NCBI RefSeq assembly: GCF_032884065.1
Contig: NC_088872.1
Coordinates: 8,369,493-8,433,492 of the forward strand
Reading direction: 5' to 3'
Source of the DNA: Artemia franciscana
Taxonomy: Eukaryota > Arthropoda > Branchiopoda > Anostraca > Artemiidae
DNA length: 64,000 nt
Shown here: piece after piece, positions 11,880 to 23,339 of the stretch
Numbering within the stretch: position 1 is the stretch's first letter
Layout of the letters: every line of letters begins with the position of its first letter
The notes under the pieces: generated by a model
Told to the model about the DNA's origin: nothing
Database searches by the model: none
What the model saw: the letters and a program-made list of their open reading frames with translations, nothing else
Position numbers and translations under genes: made by a program

Positions 11880-13780
11880 GTTTCCTGTATACGGGTTTAG
11901 GACAAAACGGTTCTAATAGTTAGCTTCTTTTTTTGATCTGACTCTTTATCTGAATCTTTATCTTTAATCTTTGATCTGATCTGACTTTTTTTTTTGATCT
12001 TTAGGAGCTATGGGTTAATATATTTAGTAGTATTGCACGTGATCGTCTCTTACTAGGTTGCTAGGTACCGCTGCAACTCGGATATTGTCAGAGGGAAAGA
12101 TCTAAGCTTATTGGACTGAATTTTGTTCTAATTTCATGTCAAAATTCTCGAATTTTATTACTGGCTCGTAACATTCTGGCATGGGAAAGAGATACCGATG
12201 AATAGTAGAAATTATATAAGTAGAAAAAGTACAAAGTAGAAAAATTAGAAACTAAGTACAGTAGAAAAAGTATAATACAAAGAAAAATTTAGATTTTCAT
12301 ACTTTGTAAGTGGTGCAGCAGGGCTAATGACTTAATAAAGGGCATTCATTAAAAGTTTTACTCGTAATTATATTTCCAGTTCTTTTTAATTATGCATAAG
12401 TGGAAAGATAGTGTGGTCTAGGGACGTTTGAAAGAAAGAAGCCTATTTTAAGACTATCTGACAGAGTTGTCATCAGTTTTTGCAAAATGTGTCGTAGAAT
12501 TTGCTGAAAAGGTGTTCAGTAGCTCGGTCAGATCCAGAACTACGGTAGTTGATTAGAGCAAAGTTAATTCAACCCTAATTTTTACTGTGGTTCTGACAAC
12601 GCTTAGAGCGTCATAAGTTTGCTTCTTTATCAGTAAGGTGATTGTCAGATTATTGGTCAAAATTTTCAGGGGGTTCAACGGAATTTTTTTTTAACTACCC
12701 GAAGACCACCTTTCTCAAAAATTTTAAAATCCATTATTTAATTTTCCAACTCCCCTAACTAACTATGCGCTGTTTATTAAATGGTAGGATCTATACAAAA
12801 GTTCTACTAGAGTTTGAGGGTAAAACGCTGGAACCTGACTTGAACGCTAGATTTTGTAATTCAACTAAAATTAACCAAGTCCATGGCCCGAGCGCGCTCC
12901 AGTTCTTTAAGCAGTTTTACTTAAATTCTTCAATCCAAAGGATTAAAGATCAAATCATCTATCACTTTATAGGTATGTTACTAATCATATACCAGTAATA
13001 TTGCGGGCTGTTCGCAGAAATAGAAGTAGGCGTGACCTTGGCATGCCGAGTACAGGTGATAAATGCAAGTGTAGAGCATTAAAGATTGAAATTTGTGTCG
13101 TAAAAAAATTGTCAACAATGGATAGGAGTAAAACTAAGCTATTAATAATTATGACTGTGACATGCGCCAGAGCCTAGTAATGAACCAAGTTCAGTCCATA
13201 TTAACCAAATAATAAGAAATGTGTCAAGAAAAAAAAAGAGCAGCCATTTGAAGTTGATTCAGGAACGGTAGCTATAATTTTGATGAAGGTAAAAGTTAGT
13301 GTGCTTTTTTTTACGAATTTCCAAAAATAGTATGAGGCCCCGCAAAATTGGTGTTGAATTGAAATAAAAGTTGCATCATTGGAAACATCGTAGTTTAAAA
13401 TCCTTAATAGTGGAATTGCTTTTTTGAATAAGTAGAAGCTGTGTTTTCTTTTTCATTTTGCTTCTTTTTTTGTCGGCACTTCTGGGGTACTGAAACATCA
13501 TGAGGGATGTATAAGGGCTCATTTGAAATCTAGTTTTATATCTATGTGCCTTTAATAAGTAACTTAGGTATAATGAGAAAACTTAAGCATTTTTTCCCTG
13601 CCTATGTCCTATGGCTCCTTTATCTTTCCTTGTCCATACATATATTCTGTATTGTAGTAGCGTTTGGCTTGGTACACTTGCATCCATTGTCCAGCCCATA
13701 CGAGTTCTTCAAAACAATGCGTACTTACAACAATTTTGGGGTGCAACCAAACTAGGAGAATAAATACGACGATTTTATGA
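11880..13780. other. No supported gene
   Basis: A 77-codon + frame at 12765-12998 has a mixed, vaguely protein-like composition but no recognisable domain. The rest is AT-rich with nothing I can name. Confidence 0.4.
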
Positions 13781-14215
13781 TATTGCATACATCAAGTGTA
13801 TTGACTTCCATGGTGACGTAGATGAATTGAAAACTGAATTGCAAAGGAAAAATCAAATCCTTTAAGAGCCAACCATGAAGTCCTAAGATTATCGTTGCTT
13901 AATTTTACTCCTAGATATTAAGCTGTGGCTTTAGAGGATTCTTAAGTTTAAACTACCGCGAAAAGAAAAAAAAATATACGGATGTTCTACGCAATAAAAT
14001 ATCTAAAATGTCAAATAAAAACCACTGCGCATGAATATTAAAGGTATAGATTTATTTATTTGAGCCTGCTAAATTTTTGTATCGCCTATCTCTCGCTACA
14101 TGCTTCAACACTGCAAAAAAAAATATCCCCTCAAAGAGTTCAAATACATTGTTTTTGTTTCTCTGCAAAACTTAAAAATATTAGAAACGTTCTTTTACTT
14201 CTATTTCTACGAAAT
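13780..14215 (+). repeat. Dispersed repeat C, copy 1
   Basis: Matches 18760-19255 in the same orientation. Shared blocks include 'ccatggtgacg.agatgaat', 'tcaaatcctttaagagccaa', 'gctgtggctttagaggattc' and, further on, 'cctcaaagagttcaaataca' and 'agaaacgttcttttac'. The 3' end of this copy abuts the RTE-like LINE. Copy 2 carries extra AT-rich sequence at 18985-19105. Confidence 0.8.
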
Positions 14216-14220
14216 GAATA

Positions 14221-14978
14221 TGAATTGGGAAATTTCGTTAGGAAAAGAAAACAGTAATGGCTACAGACTTTTGCAATTTTGTAGGTATAACAATCTAGTT
14301 ATAATAAATACGGTGTTTGGTCATAAAATGGCCCATAAGTTGACATGGTACTCACTTGATGGTAAGACAGCAAACTTTAGATGTATCGGAGTGCTGTTTT
14401 TTATGTAAAAAGTAAAGATCACCATCTAGTAGTGTCTAGGGTTAATTTAAAGCTAAAATTTCGAAAGGGTAACTACCTCCCGGAAATTTATGATGTTGGT
14501 CGACTCCAGGATGAGAATTTGAAAGAAACGTTCCAGGAACAATTGAATACTAAACTTGAGAGTTTCAAATTTGATAATGTGGAAGATGGTTGGAATAAAT
14601 TTAGAAAAACAATCTGTGAAGTTGCTGATGAAAACAAAAGGAATGTAAAGAAAGCACTAAAATATGAGCTAAGGAGGTGTGAAGTGGAGGCCATAGATAA
14701 CATAGTCGAGAATCTGGAAGATGGAGCTAGACGGTATAATAGCACAATATTGTACTGGTATGTTAATAAATTGAGAGGGAGTAGTCAATCCTGAAATGTC
14801 CCAGTTAAATGTAGGAACGGGGCCACAATTAGTGATAAGTAAAGAGTTAGAGAGATGGGCGGAACATTTTGAGAATGTGCTAAACAGAGATACAGTTGCA
14901 GGAAAAGATATGGAGGAAAATGAAAAATTGTGTGATACCTTGGGAGTGAAGCAAGATTTGTTTTGTGAGGAAGAATAA
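14221..14978 (+). pseudogene. LINE endonuclease C-terminus and linker, broken
   Basis: Frames around 14221-14400 carry 'NGYRLLQFCRYNNLVIINT' and 'LTWYSLDGKTANF', typical of the endonuclease of RTE-type LINEs. The next frame (14381-14794) opens with 'DHHLVVSRVNLKLK', which includes the conserved DHHL end of the endonuclease, then a charged linker (~110 residues) that continues after a stop in a new frame to about 14978. The enzyme nicks target DNA to prime reverse transcription. At least two frame changes and one stop make it inactive. Confidence 0.8.
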
Positions 14979-15495
14979 GCGACAGTAATAAAATGATTAA
15001 AAAATAAAGATTTTCTTAGATATGGTGGCTCCACAGTTAGAAATAAGTTATTGAAGATTATTAATATGATTTTTGAAAAAGACGAAGTACCTAACGATTT
15101 TAGGAAAACCTTAATTAGATCCACCGAATAAGAAAGTTGAAAAGAGCGAGTGTCGTAATTATCGAGGTATTATTTGGTCTCTGTAGGTAGACAATTATTT
15201 TGTAATATGATACTTCTTAGACTGAGAGAGGCTGTAGACAAATTTTTAAGAGAAGAACATTGCGGTTTCAGAAAAGGTAGAGGTTGTGTCGACCAAATTT
15301 TCACTCTTTGGTTAATAATTGAGAGGTGCCATAGTTGTCAAACACCTTTGGTCTTTAGTTTTGTAGATTATGAGCGAGCGTTCAATTCTGTAGATAGAAG
15401 GGGTTTAGTAAAGGTATTGTTCCTATATGGTATACCAGACAAATACATTCAAGTGATTAGTGCTATATACGAGAATAAGACTGCTGTGGTTAAGG

Positions 15496-15873
15496 CCATC
15501 CATTGGTTACAAAAATCTTTAAATCTCTAATGAGAAGGCGACATGGATGACAGGACAACCCATAGCGACAGATGTCATTAGGACACGTCGGTGGAAATAT
15601 CTGGGGGTATGTACTTCGTATTGATGACTCCCGGGTCCCAAAAGCAACGTTCCAGAGACAACCCAATGGAAGAAGAAGAAGAGGCAGGCCGTGCAATACA
15701 CTCAGTCGCACTTATCAGACAGACCTGTGAAACATAAATGCTTCCCTTCCACCGACGTGGGAAGATGTTCTTGTTACGACGCACACGAGGGAGGACTGGC
15801 GGCTGCTTGTGGATGCCCTGGCTGCTTGTGGATGCACCTCTAGAGCCACGGGAGGATCTAAGGTCTAAGGTAA
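15496..15873 (+). mobile_element. Nested 3' fragment of a second LINE with 8-bp target duplication
   Basis: The reverse transcriptase sequence breaks at 'GGTTAAGG' (15488-15495) and resumes after a second 'GGTTAAGG' (15874-15881), a perfect 8-bp target-site duplication. The 378 bp between encode the C-terminal segment of a different LINE ('DDSRVPKATFQRQPNGRRRR' and 'REDWRLLVDALAACGC') and end in a 'taagg' repeat tail. This is a classic 5'-truncated retrotransposition into an older LINE. Confidence 0.85.
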
Positions 15874-16440
15874 GGTTAAGGTTGGAAATGAGGTTAGCAG
15901 CTGGCTTTGTATTATAACAGGAGTTAAGCAGGGTTGTGTTCTATCCCCCTTTATATGGATCAATTTGTTGACTTTGTCTTAAGGAGCAGGAGCACAGGAA
16001 TGGGAATGGGAGACCACGGAATCAAATAAAGAGGAAAATTAAATAAGGGGAAAAACTATCCTGGACAGGCCGTGCAACACACTCAGTCACACCTATCAGA
16101 CAGACCTGCGAAACATAAATGCTTCCCTTCAACCGACATGTGAAGATGTTCTTGCTACGACGCACACGAGGGATGACTGGCGGCTGCTTGTGGATGCCCT
16201 GGCTGCTTGTGGATGCACCTTTGGAGGCAAGGGATGGTCTTAGGTAAGGTTAAGGTAGGAAATGAGGTTAGCAGCTGGCTTTGTATTATAACAGGAGTTA
16301 AGCAGGGTTGTGTTCTATCCCCCTTTATATGGATCAATTTGTGGACTTTGTCTTAAAAAGCAGGAGCACAGGAATGGGAATGGGAGAGCACGGAATCAAA
16401 TAAAGAGGAAAATCAAATAAGGGGAAAAACTCTCCTGGAC
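15685..16440 (+). repeat. Tandem duplication, ~378 bp unit, inside the LINE
   Basis: 15685-16065 and 16066-16440 are head-to-tail copies. Each starts 'caggccgtgcaa.acactc' and ends '.aaaaact.tcctgga'. Each unit contains the 3' half of the nested LINE fragment plus the adjacent reverse transcriptase block, so the duplication is younger than the nested insertion. Confidence 0.9.
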
Positions 16441-16869
16441 TTAGATTATGCTGATGATCTAAGCATCCTAGTATGAGCAAAATGAATGGAAATTTAGATG
16501 TTTGCGAGTTCAGGGTGCTAGAATAGGCTTGAAAATTAATGCTAAAAAGACTAAGTCACTAAGGCTAGGAATAAGTGAAGATGAAAAGGTGACGTTGGGT
16601 AACGAAAGGATTGATCAGGTGGGCAGCTTCATTTACCTTGGTAGTATTATTAGTAAAGAAGGTGGGAGCAGTGAATATGTTAAAAGTAGAATAACCAAGG
16701 CTCAGGGTGTTTTTCACATTTAGAAAAAGCTTGGAAGAATAGGAAGATAAGTCTGCAAACCAAAATTAGAATATTGGAAGGTACGGTGATGGCAGTGGTC
16801 AAATATGACTCTGAAGCATGGGCGCTCTGAAAAGCGGACGAAGATTTACTAGATATTTTCCAGAGAAAT

Positions 16870-17245
16870 TACCTACGAATTGTTCTGGATACCCGGCTGA
16901 CTGACCGTATTTCAAACAGCAGGCTGTACGAAAAATGTGGTTCAACCCCACTTTCTAAGGCTATAATGAAAGAAAGGTTGAGATAGTTAGGATACGTTCT
17001 GCGGATGAAGGATGACAGATTTCTGAAGATTGTCCTTATTGGCCAACAGTCAAGGATTAAGCAGGAAGCAGTTCGTCCTCGTCTGGGGTGGGAGGAGGTC
17101 ATAAAGAAAGATTTAAAGGAAATGGGAACTCCTTGGGAGTGTGTAAAGAGTGAGGCTCTGAATAGATTGGGATGAAGGAGGAGCGTGCGTAGCTGTGTTG
17201 GCCTCAGGCGGTTTGGCGCTTTGGTGTGTTCGTAGTATTAATAGT
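16870..17245 (+). pseudogene. LINE C-terminal segment and 3' tail
   Basis: Frames here give 'DRISNSRLYEKCGS'-like, 'GYVLRMKDDRF' and 'PRLGWEE' blocks, the usual region after the reverse transcriptase in this LINE family. The 3' end carries 'gtgttggcctcaggcggttt' and then TAG triplets. Exactly this 3' end is found alone at 29335-29521 and, inverted, at 62228-62400. Confidence 0.75.
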
Positions 17246-17249
17246 AGTA

Positions 17250-18755
17250 GTAAAAGAAAAAACAATTAAAAAACGCAAAGTAATTACTAGGCCCAAGAAG
17301 CTTTGCTTATAATCAACTTTTATATTTTTGTTATGCGACAAATCAATTTTCATGAAACCAATTTTTTATTATCAATCTCTTTTTATTTGCCTAAATACTG
17401 GACTCTGATAAAGCCGACTGAAGTTATTTAAAGAATCTGGTCCATAAATATACTGACGATATCTGGTGCTCATGTTTGATTGACCTCTGTGATGAAGGGG
17501 ATATATTTTTACAAGTATATTTATATTTGCTATATCTATAGTAAAATAAAATTACTGATGGAATCACGGGGCGTAGGCCAAAAGAAATTTCCCTCCATAT
17601 ACCTCTATGTCTGAAAATATAGAAAAGAATAAACGTTATACAGCGTTTTAGACTAAATAATTTTCATGGATACCTCAACAACTTTTGAATTATTGTTTAT
17701 TAATTATCTTGCTACAAAAATTAAAACTCCCTTCCAAATTTCAGCAATCTACTGTGTAAATAAAGTTCTAGTAAATATATAAATAAAATATATTCATTAT
17801 ATTTATATAAATATATGTATATAGAATACACAATAGAATATAAATATAAGATATATAAAATAGATATGTTTATTATATTTATATGTAATAAATACATAAA
17901 TAAAATACAATAAAGTATTATCCTTGACCTACAATATTCCATCTTAGCTCGCCTAAAATATCTGTTTCTGCATTTAGAAAATTTTGATTTTCTGTCTCTT
18001 TTTAAGTCTTCAATCAATTAAAGGAATTTTTTGTGACATCTATGGGGCCTACGAAGGTGTGAAATCTTTTTTTTTGTTATCAAAAGCTCTTCCGAAACAA
18101 AAAGTGACAAAACGGAATCAATAGTTGACCACATAGTAGGCTACGCAGTTGCTTTGCCTTGTGTAGATTTTCCCACTTAGCTGACAATATTTCCCTGAAA
18201 AATTAGGCAGGTCTGAAAAATTTGAACCTGTTGCGTCTTGGGCTTGGGAATTAAGTTATTTGTTAGTAGCAAAAATAAGACCACAAAATAACTTTGAACC
18301 CATAAAAGTGCAAATTTGAACATATAAGGAAAAAACTGTCTTATAGACCATGATTTAAAGACTCCCTTTGGAAAGTAAGTCCTCCAGACCATGTTCAGAA
18401 AGGAAGAACAAACCCTTGTTTGTGTCAAGACATGATTTTTTGTATATGTAATATATACAAAATATAGTCTATATCTAAATAAGAATTTGAATTCAGTTTC
18501 GAAATAAGGCTCAATTTGCTTAAACACTTAAACCATGCAGTTTAAGGCCTTACGTCATTGCCTCTGCCATCACCTCTAAGCCAAGCTTGTTTGAGATTTT
18601 AGTAGTTGGTAAGTAACAAAATAAAATTTGTCAATCTGACAACATCTTTGGTGTGCAACTTAACTTTGAAAATCAAATGCTTCGTAGCAACAAACCGTAA
18701 ATATGGAGCGACTATGGCTAATAGAAACCAAAGTCTAAAATACGAAGATTTAAAG
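17250..18755. other. No gene seen; very AT-rich
   Basis: 17750-17910 is low-complexity A/T sequence. The 98- and 116-codon - strand frames are products of that composition. Confidence 0.55.
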
Positions 18756-18759
18756 ATAT

Positions 18760-19255
18760 TATATACATCAAGTGAATTGGCTCCCATGGTGACGAAGATG
18801 AATCGAAAACTGAATTGCACATCCTAAAATCAAATCCTTTAAGAGCCAAACATAAAGTCCTCAGATTACCGTTGCCTAATTTTACTCCTAGATAAAAAGC
18901 TGTGGCTTTAGAGGATTCTTAAGGTTAAACTTCCGCGAAAAGAAAAAAAGAATACATGCAAAAGTTCTACACAATAGAATATCTAAAATATCAAATATTT
19001 ATTGGTAAAATATTTATAAAAAATAAATATGTATAAATATTTATATAAAAAAAAATATTTATAATAAATATATAAAAAAAAATTATATGATAAAATATCA
19101 TATATATTTATTGGTTTAAGCCTGCTAAATATATGCATCGGCTACTTTTTGCTAGATAACTTAACCCTGAAAAAAATAATTATTCCCTCAAAGAGTTCAA
19201 ATACATTTTTGTTTCTCTGAAAAACTTAAAATGATAGAAACGTTCTTTTACGCTT
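18760..19255 (+). repeat. Dispersed repeat C, copy 2
   Basis: Second copy of the sequence at 13780-14215, about 5 kb away in direct orientation, with a ~120 bp AT-rich stretch (18985-19105) inserted or expanded. Together the two copies bracket the LINE. Confidence 0.8.
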
Positions 19256-19259
19256 GAAC

Positions 19260-20700
19260 AAGCTCAGTTAAATTTTTAATTATTTCAGGTAAAATGAAAT
19301 TGATAAGCTTAGCAGGAATTATCATCTACGGCATCACGAGGAAGTGCCCTTTAGGGAAGAGACAATCTTACAAATTTCAAACTCTGTTATAGGCTCTTGT
19401 GCCAGTAATTTTAGATAAGCTATTTCAAAATAAGATTTGTTATTCACTAGTTTACATCTTCCCTACATTTATAAAACCTTCTAGAATAGAAATAAGATTT
19501 TGCCCGGTTAATTTGATTTAAATACGTTACTTCAACTCCTGTATTCATTCAGGTGAGATACTTGAGAGCAAGCCTGGAAGTTTTTCGAAGATAATTCTTT
19601 CTTCTACAGCATTTGAGCAAAACGAGAATCATCATCCAAAGATTTAAAAACTTTGATTTTTTGCCGATCCCACGGAGATGAGGAATTGCAAGTTTGTTAG
19701 ATTTGAGTTCTCACTGAATCAAAAAATAATTTAAAATGGGTATTAAAATCTGTCTCAAAAAGTCAATCTCATAGTCAATCGTTATTGATCCTTTTCGGAG
19801 TAACAATATCAAATAGTTATTCACAGTGCATTTGTATTAAATGAAGGTTGAGGAAGGGCCAAGATATAGCTACAAGGAATTGGTAAATTAGAAATAATTC
19901 ATTAATTAGGGTCGTTGGTGTTTCAGTAATTTTTAGTAGGTGCACACTTCATTGGCAACACACTAATGACTTAAAAACTTCAACATTCTAAGAAACATGT
20001 CTAAAAAGATATCTAAGAAAGATATCTATATGAAGAGCAAGGCCTCCCTTTCTCATCTGAGCCTTCTTGAGCTGTTCGAAAAATAAAAGGAGTCATGAAA
20101 AGTGGAAATAAGAAATATGACTGTCAATTATGCAACTGAAACATAAATGACTTGCGTGACTGAATTTTAATGGCCACTGAGAAAACTGGCATTTTAAATA
20201 ATTATTAACCAACCGATAAAATACAGAAGTTAATGCTTAAAATACAAACCAAAGACGAAAAAATGAGAAAAACAGTAATTAATTGACATTAATATTGAAA
20301 TGTCACTCGAGATCGTCCTGTAGCCTTATCCTGCAACTTGGCTCTACAATCCAGCGATCAAGGGATTTTGTTTTTTTATTGGGTTCTCCGATGCAGAAAT
20401 GTTCGATTTTGTGAGTTTCCATTTTCCAGGAAAAAAATTGTATCCGCTATTTGTTGAGACTTAAATCTTCCCAATAAAGTGGTGACTTTATTTGGCTTAC
20501 ATGGTTCTGGATTCATTCTAAATCTGTTGCCACTGATAAGGTTGTTTGAATTGTAATCAGGGAGCATCCTAAGGCTATGAATCACTTCTGAATTAGTATA
20601 TTTTATATTAATTTCAGGGTTTAGTTTCAAGCCATCGAAAAAGATAATCCAGTTTTGATTCGAGCTATATCTGTCATACTGGATTCGATCCTAGATATTC
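19260..20700. other. No gene seen
   Basis: AT-rich sequence without recognisable domains. The 84-codon - strand frame at 20376-20630 has no supporting feature. Confidence 0.5.
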
Positions 20701-20752
20701 TTTTTTCCAGCGGAAGAATTTGGCGCTTGACAATGCTCAGTTCCCTAGTTAT

Positions 20753-22310
20753 TATCGAGCTTAGACTGAGATTCCAGCACAACTGTCTTATGAACGTCAT
20801 TCATGATATCGTCGACATCCCAGTTCTTATCAGAGTAAATTTGTAGTTGACAACAGAATTTAGATGGGATGAACGGGAATGCATCACTTCATATGCTTTT
20901 TATGCTCTTTCTTAATTCAATAATCGCTTCTAGAGAAATTACATTTTGAGCCCTTAATGCGGCCCCTATAGGAAGTAACAGTTTAAAACACATTTCTACA
21001 AAAAGACTGCCAAGTGAGAAAAAAGCACCGTTTGCAGCTGATTCAGGAATGGTTATTATTATTTTTATGAAAATATAAAGTAAATTTCATTTTAAAAACA
21101 AACTTGCAGGAATTTTTAAAAAGAGCCTAAAACCCCTCAAAAATAACATCACAGCGAAATTAATAAACAGCTGATAACTGACAGAATGACACAGTAAGGC
21201 AATCAAAGTATTGATCAACTGAAACAATGTTTAGAGGGATTTACTAATGACTTGATTGAATTTCCGGAGCTTTAAGATTACCAAACAATGGACTCATTTT
21301 ACCCCTTATTCTTCATCAATAATATTAAGTCATTGTAAAACTATAATGTTTTTTCTGAATGCAAAAATTACCAGCTGACCCCAAACTTTGTTGATACATA
21401 AATTGTGTCAACAAACTTTACAAATCATAGGCTTTTTTCTATGACAATTCTAATTGCAAATTTACAAATCGGTTTGGAAATATTACGTTTTCTGTAACAA
21501 TCTCGATTGTCGAATTTGCTTTTCCTTAACAGGTCCATTATCCAAAGTAGTACTCTGATAGCAAAATGAAAATCATAGTTTAGATCAAGATTATCGATTG
21601 AGATTGCAAAAACAGGGGAAAAATTCCAAAATTTTACTATAAACTATGATGAAATCTTTTCTAAGACTACTCTCCATAAATATACCAAAAACGATGCCAG
21701 CACTAACAATCACTCATCACTCAAAATATTTCTGTCAGTTTGAAAGCTGATATCAATGTTAGAAGAGTCCGATCAATTTATTCAATGATCGTATTAACAA
21801 CATGAATTGATAGTTTTACAATTTATGCCATTTTTATCGCAGTTGGCTGCAGTCGAATTAAATATTCTTCAATCCAGATTGAGGGTTTTTTGTGATAGAT
21901 CCATTAATAAAAATTGAGATTGTAAAATTTCACGGAAAAATACCTTTGGTCAACATAATTGGATTCCATAAAAAAAACACAATAAACAGGTTTCTTAATT
22001 CGTGCTTTTTAATGTGATTACACAATTTGGGACTTGAATCCCTACTCCCCTTGAAATATTATTTTGAAATAGAAACACTACTTTGCTCCCTTTTTGGGCC
22101 ACATTAAGGGATCAGAATGCAAGTTCTCTAAAAGTGATTATTGAATTAAGAAAGAGCATAAAAAGGCATCAAGTGATGTATTCACATTCATCCTAGCTAA
22201 ATTATGTGTTCAACTACAAATTTGTCTAAATAAGAATTAAGATATCGAAGGTGTCGTGAGTAACGTTCATAAGTCTGTTGTGCTGGAATTTCAGCCAAAG
22301 GTCGATATCA
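20753..22310. repeat. Inverted-repeat element, ~190 bp arms, 1.2 kb loop
   Basis: The left arm (20753-20945) reads 'attccagcacaactgtctta', 'caaatttgtagttga' and 'ctctttcttaattcaataat'. The right arm (22136-22310) is its diverged reverse complement. The 1.2 kb interior has no open frame of note. This fits a non-autonomous DNA transposon or fold-back element. The inner arm ends share 'aaaggcatcaagtg' with the 3.2 kb repeats. No clear target duplication was found. Confidence 0.75.
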
Positions 22311-22311
22311 A

Positions 22312-22985
22312 ACAGTTCGTGATAACGAACTGTAAATAAGGAGCGACGTGGCTCAATAATAACCGAAACTTGATAATAACAGATATATAAATAAAATGAA
22401 TTTTGATGCTTTTTCAAAATATATAAAATTCACGAAATTTAACGTTACCCATCAAAATTTACAAGCCTGAGGAAATTTGCCTAATTTTTGAAAAAGGGGG
22501 AAACCACCCATGAGAAATCAAGTGATCTTGATGAAAATCACGCCATGAGACTCACAGTGTCAGAGAACCCTACTGTAGAGGTCTCAAGCTCGTGCATACA
22601 AAATTGTGGAATTTTGAATTTTTCTTTCGAGAGCAAGATCACGGATGTGTGTTTATTTGTTGCTTGTTTGTTTTTTTCTCCCAGGGTTGATCATATTAAA
22701 CCAGTAATCCTAAAAGATCAGGAGAGGACTCATTCGGTCGAAAATCAAAATTTCTAGTGCCCTTTTCAAGTGACCAAAATATTGAAGTGCAGCTACTCCC
22801 TCCCCCTTTTTTTACCCAAAATTATTTGACCAAAGTTGTGAAATAGCCATTTTCTTCAACATGGTTGAAAGATCTAATTAACTATTACTTTGAGGATGAC
22901 TTGACCTTCATAGGCCCCCGGGGAAGGGCGGAAAGTTTTTCCCAGCAGAAGAATTTGGGGTTTGGCAATGCTTAGTTCCCTAGTT
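22312..22985 (+). repeat. Family A dispersed repeat body
   Basis: Starts 'cagttcgtgataacgaactg', a short palindrome, then 'gctcaataataaccgaaact'. It continues through the 'ggttgatcatatt' and 'caaaattt' blocks to 'ttccctagttattatt'. The same order is seen reversed at 61620-60890. The 89-codon frame at 22488-22757 lies inside the repeat and is not a gene. Confidence 0.75.
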
Positions 22986-23335
22986 ATTATTAGATAAAAA
23001 ACGAATTTATCAACTGAAAGTAAGGAGCAACTTTAAAGCTTAGCAGGAACAGAAATTATTACATATTGGAGGGGCTGCCGCTTCCTCAGTGCCTCACTCT
23101 TTACGCTAAAGTTTGACTTTTGGTTCCAATTATTAAGAATGACTCCTGATACACAAGGACCGTTTAATTAGAATGATAAGCTTTTGTAAAATTTTGAAAA
23201 CATTTTAGCGTAAAGAGCGAGGTGCGGAGGATAGGCCAACCCCCTCAAATACGTAATAATTTATGTTTGTTTTAAGCTTTAATTCTGTCTCCTTACTTTC
23301 AGTGGAAAAAACTTGTTTTTTTATTTAATTTCTAA
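22985..23335 (+). repeat. Fold-back repeat, complete copy
   Basis: The left arm 'caactgaaagtaaggagcaa ... ctctttacgctaaagt' is mirrored by 'ttttagcgtaaagagc ... ctccttactttcagt', with a ~100 bp spacer. Arms are about 110 bp. The ends are A/T-rich ('aaaaaac..' and '..cttgtttttttattt'). Confidence 0.85.
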
Positions 23336-23339
23336 TAGT

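Larger units (their letters stand above)
15060..16870 (+). pseudogene. LINE reverse transcriptase, broken and interrupted
   Basis: Reverse transcriptase blocks appear in order: 'EEHCGFRKGRGCVDQIFTL' (~15255-15310), 'FVDYERAFNSVDRRGL' (~15360-15405), then after an insertion 'ITGVKQGCVLSPF' (~15917-15955 and again ~16290-16330), the active-site block 'LDYADDLSIL' (~16438-16470) and 'GLKINAKKTKSLRL' (~16530-16570). The catalytic YADD is still readable. Frame changes, stops, the nested insertion and the tandem duplication make it non-functional. Confidence 0.85.
14215..17245 (+). mobile_element. RTE-like non-LTR retrotransposon, degenerate
   Basis: In order it contains the end of an AP-type endonuclease, a linker, reverse transcriptase blocks, a C-terminal segment and a short 3' tail ending in TAG triplets (about 17230-17250). 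Frameshifts and stops are frequent. A second LINE fragment is nested in it and a ~378 bp segment has been duplicated in tandem. Fragments of the same family occur at 29335-29521 (+), 41090-41760 (-) and 62228-62400 (-). The 5' half of the endonuclease is missing, so the copy is 5'-truncated. Confidence 0.85.

Noticed and set aside
14669-15124. 151-codon minus-strand frame, Ser/Phe-rich
   Set aside because: Antisense shadow of the LINE linker and reverse transcriptase.
17721-18017. 98-codon minus-strand frame of Ile/Tyr/Leu/Asn
   Set aside because: Low-complexity A/T sequence with no domain and no support.
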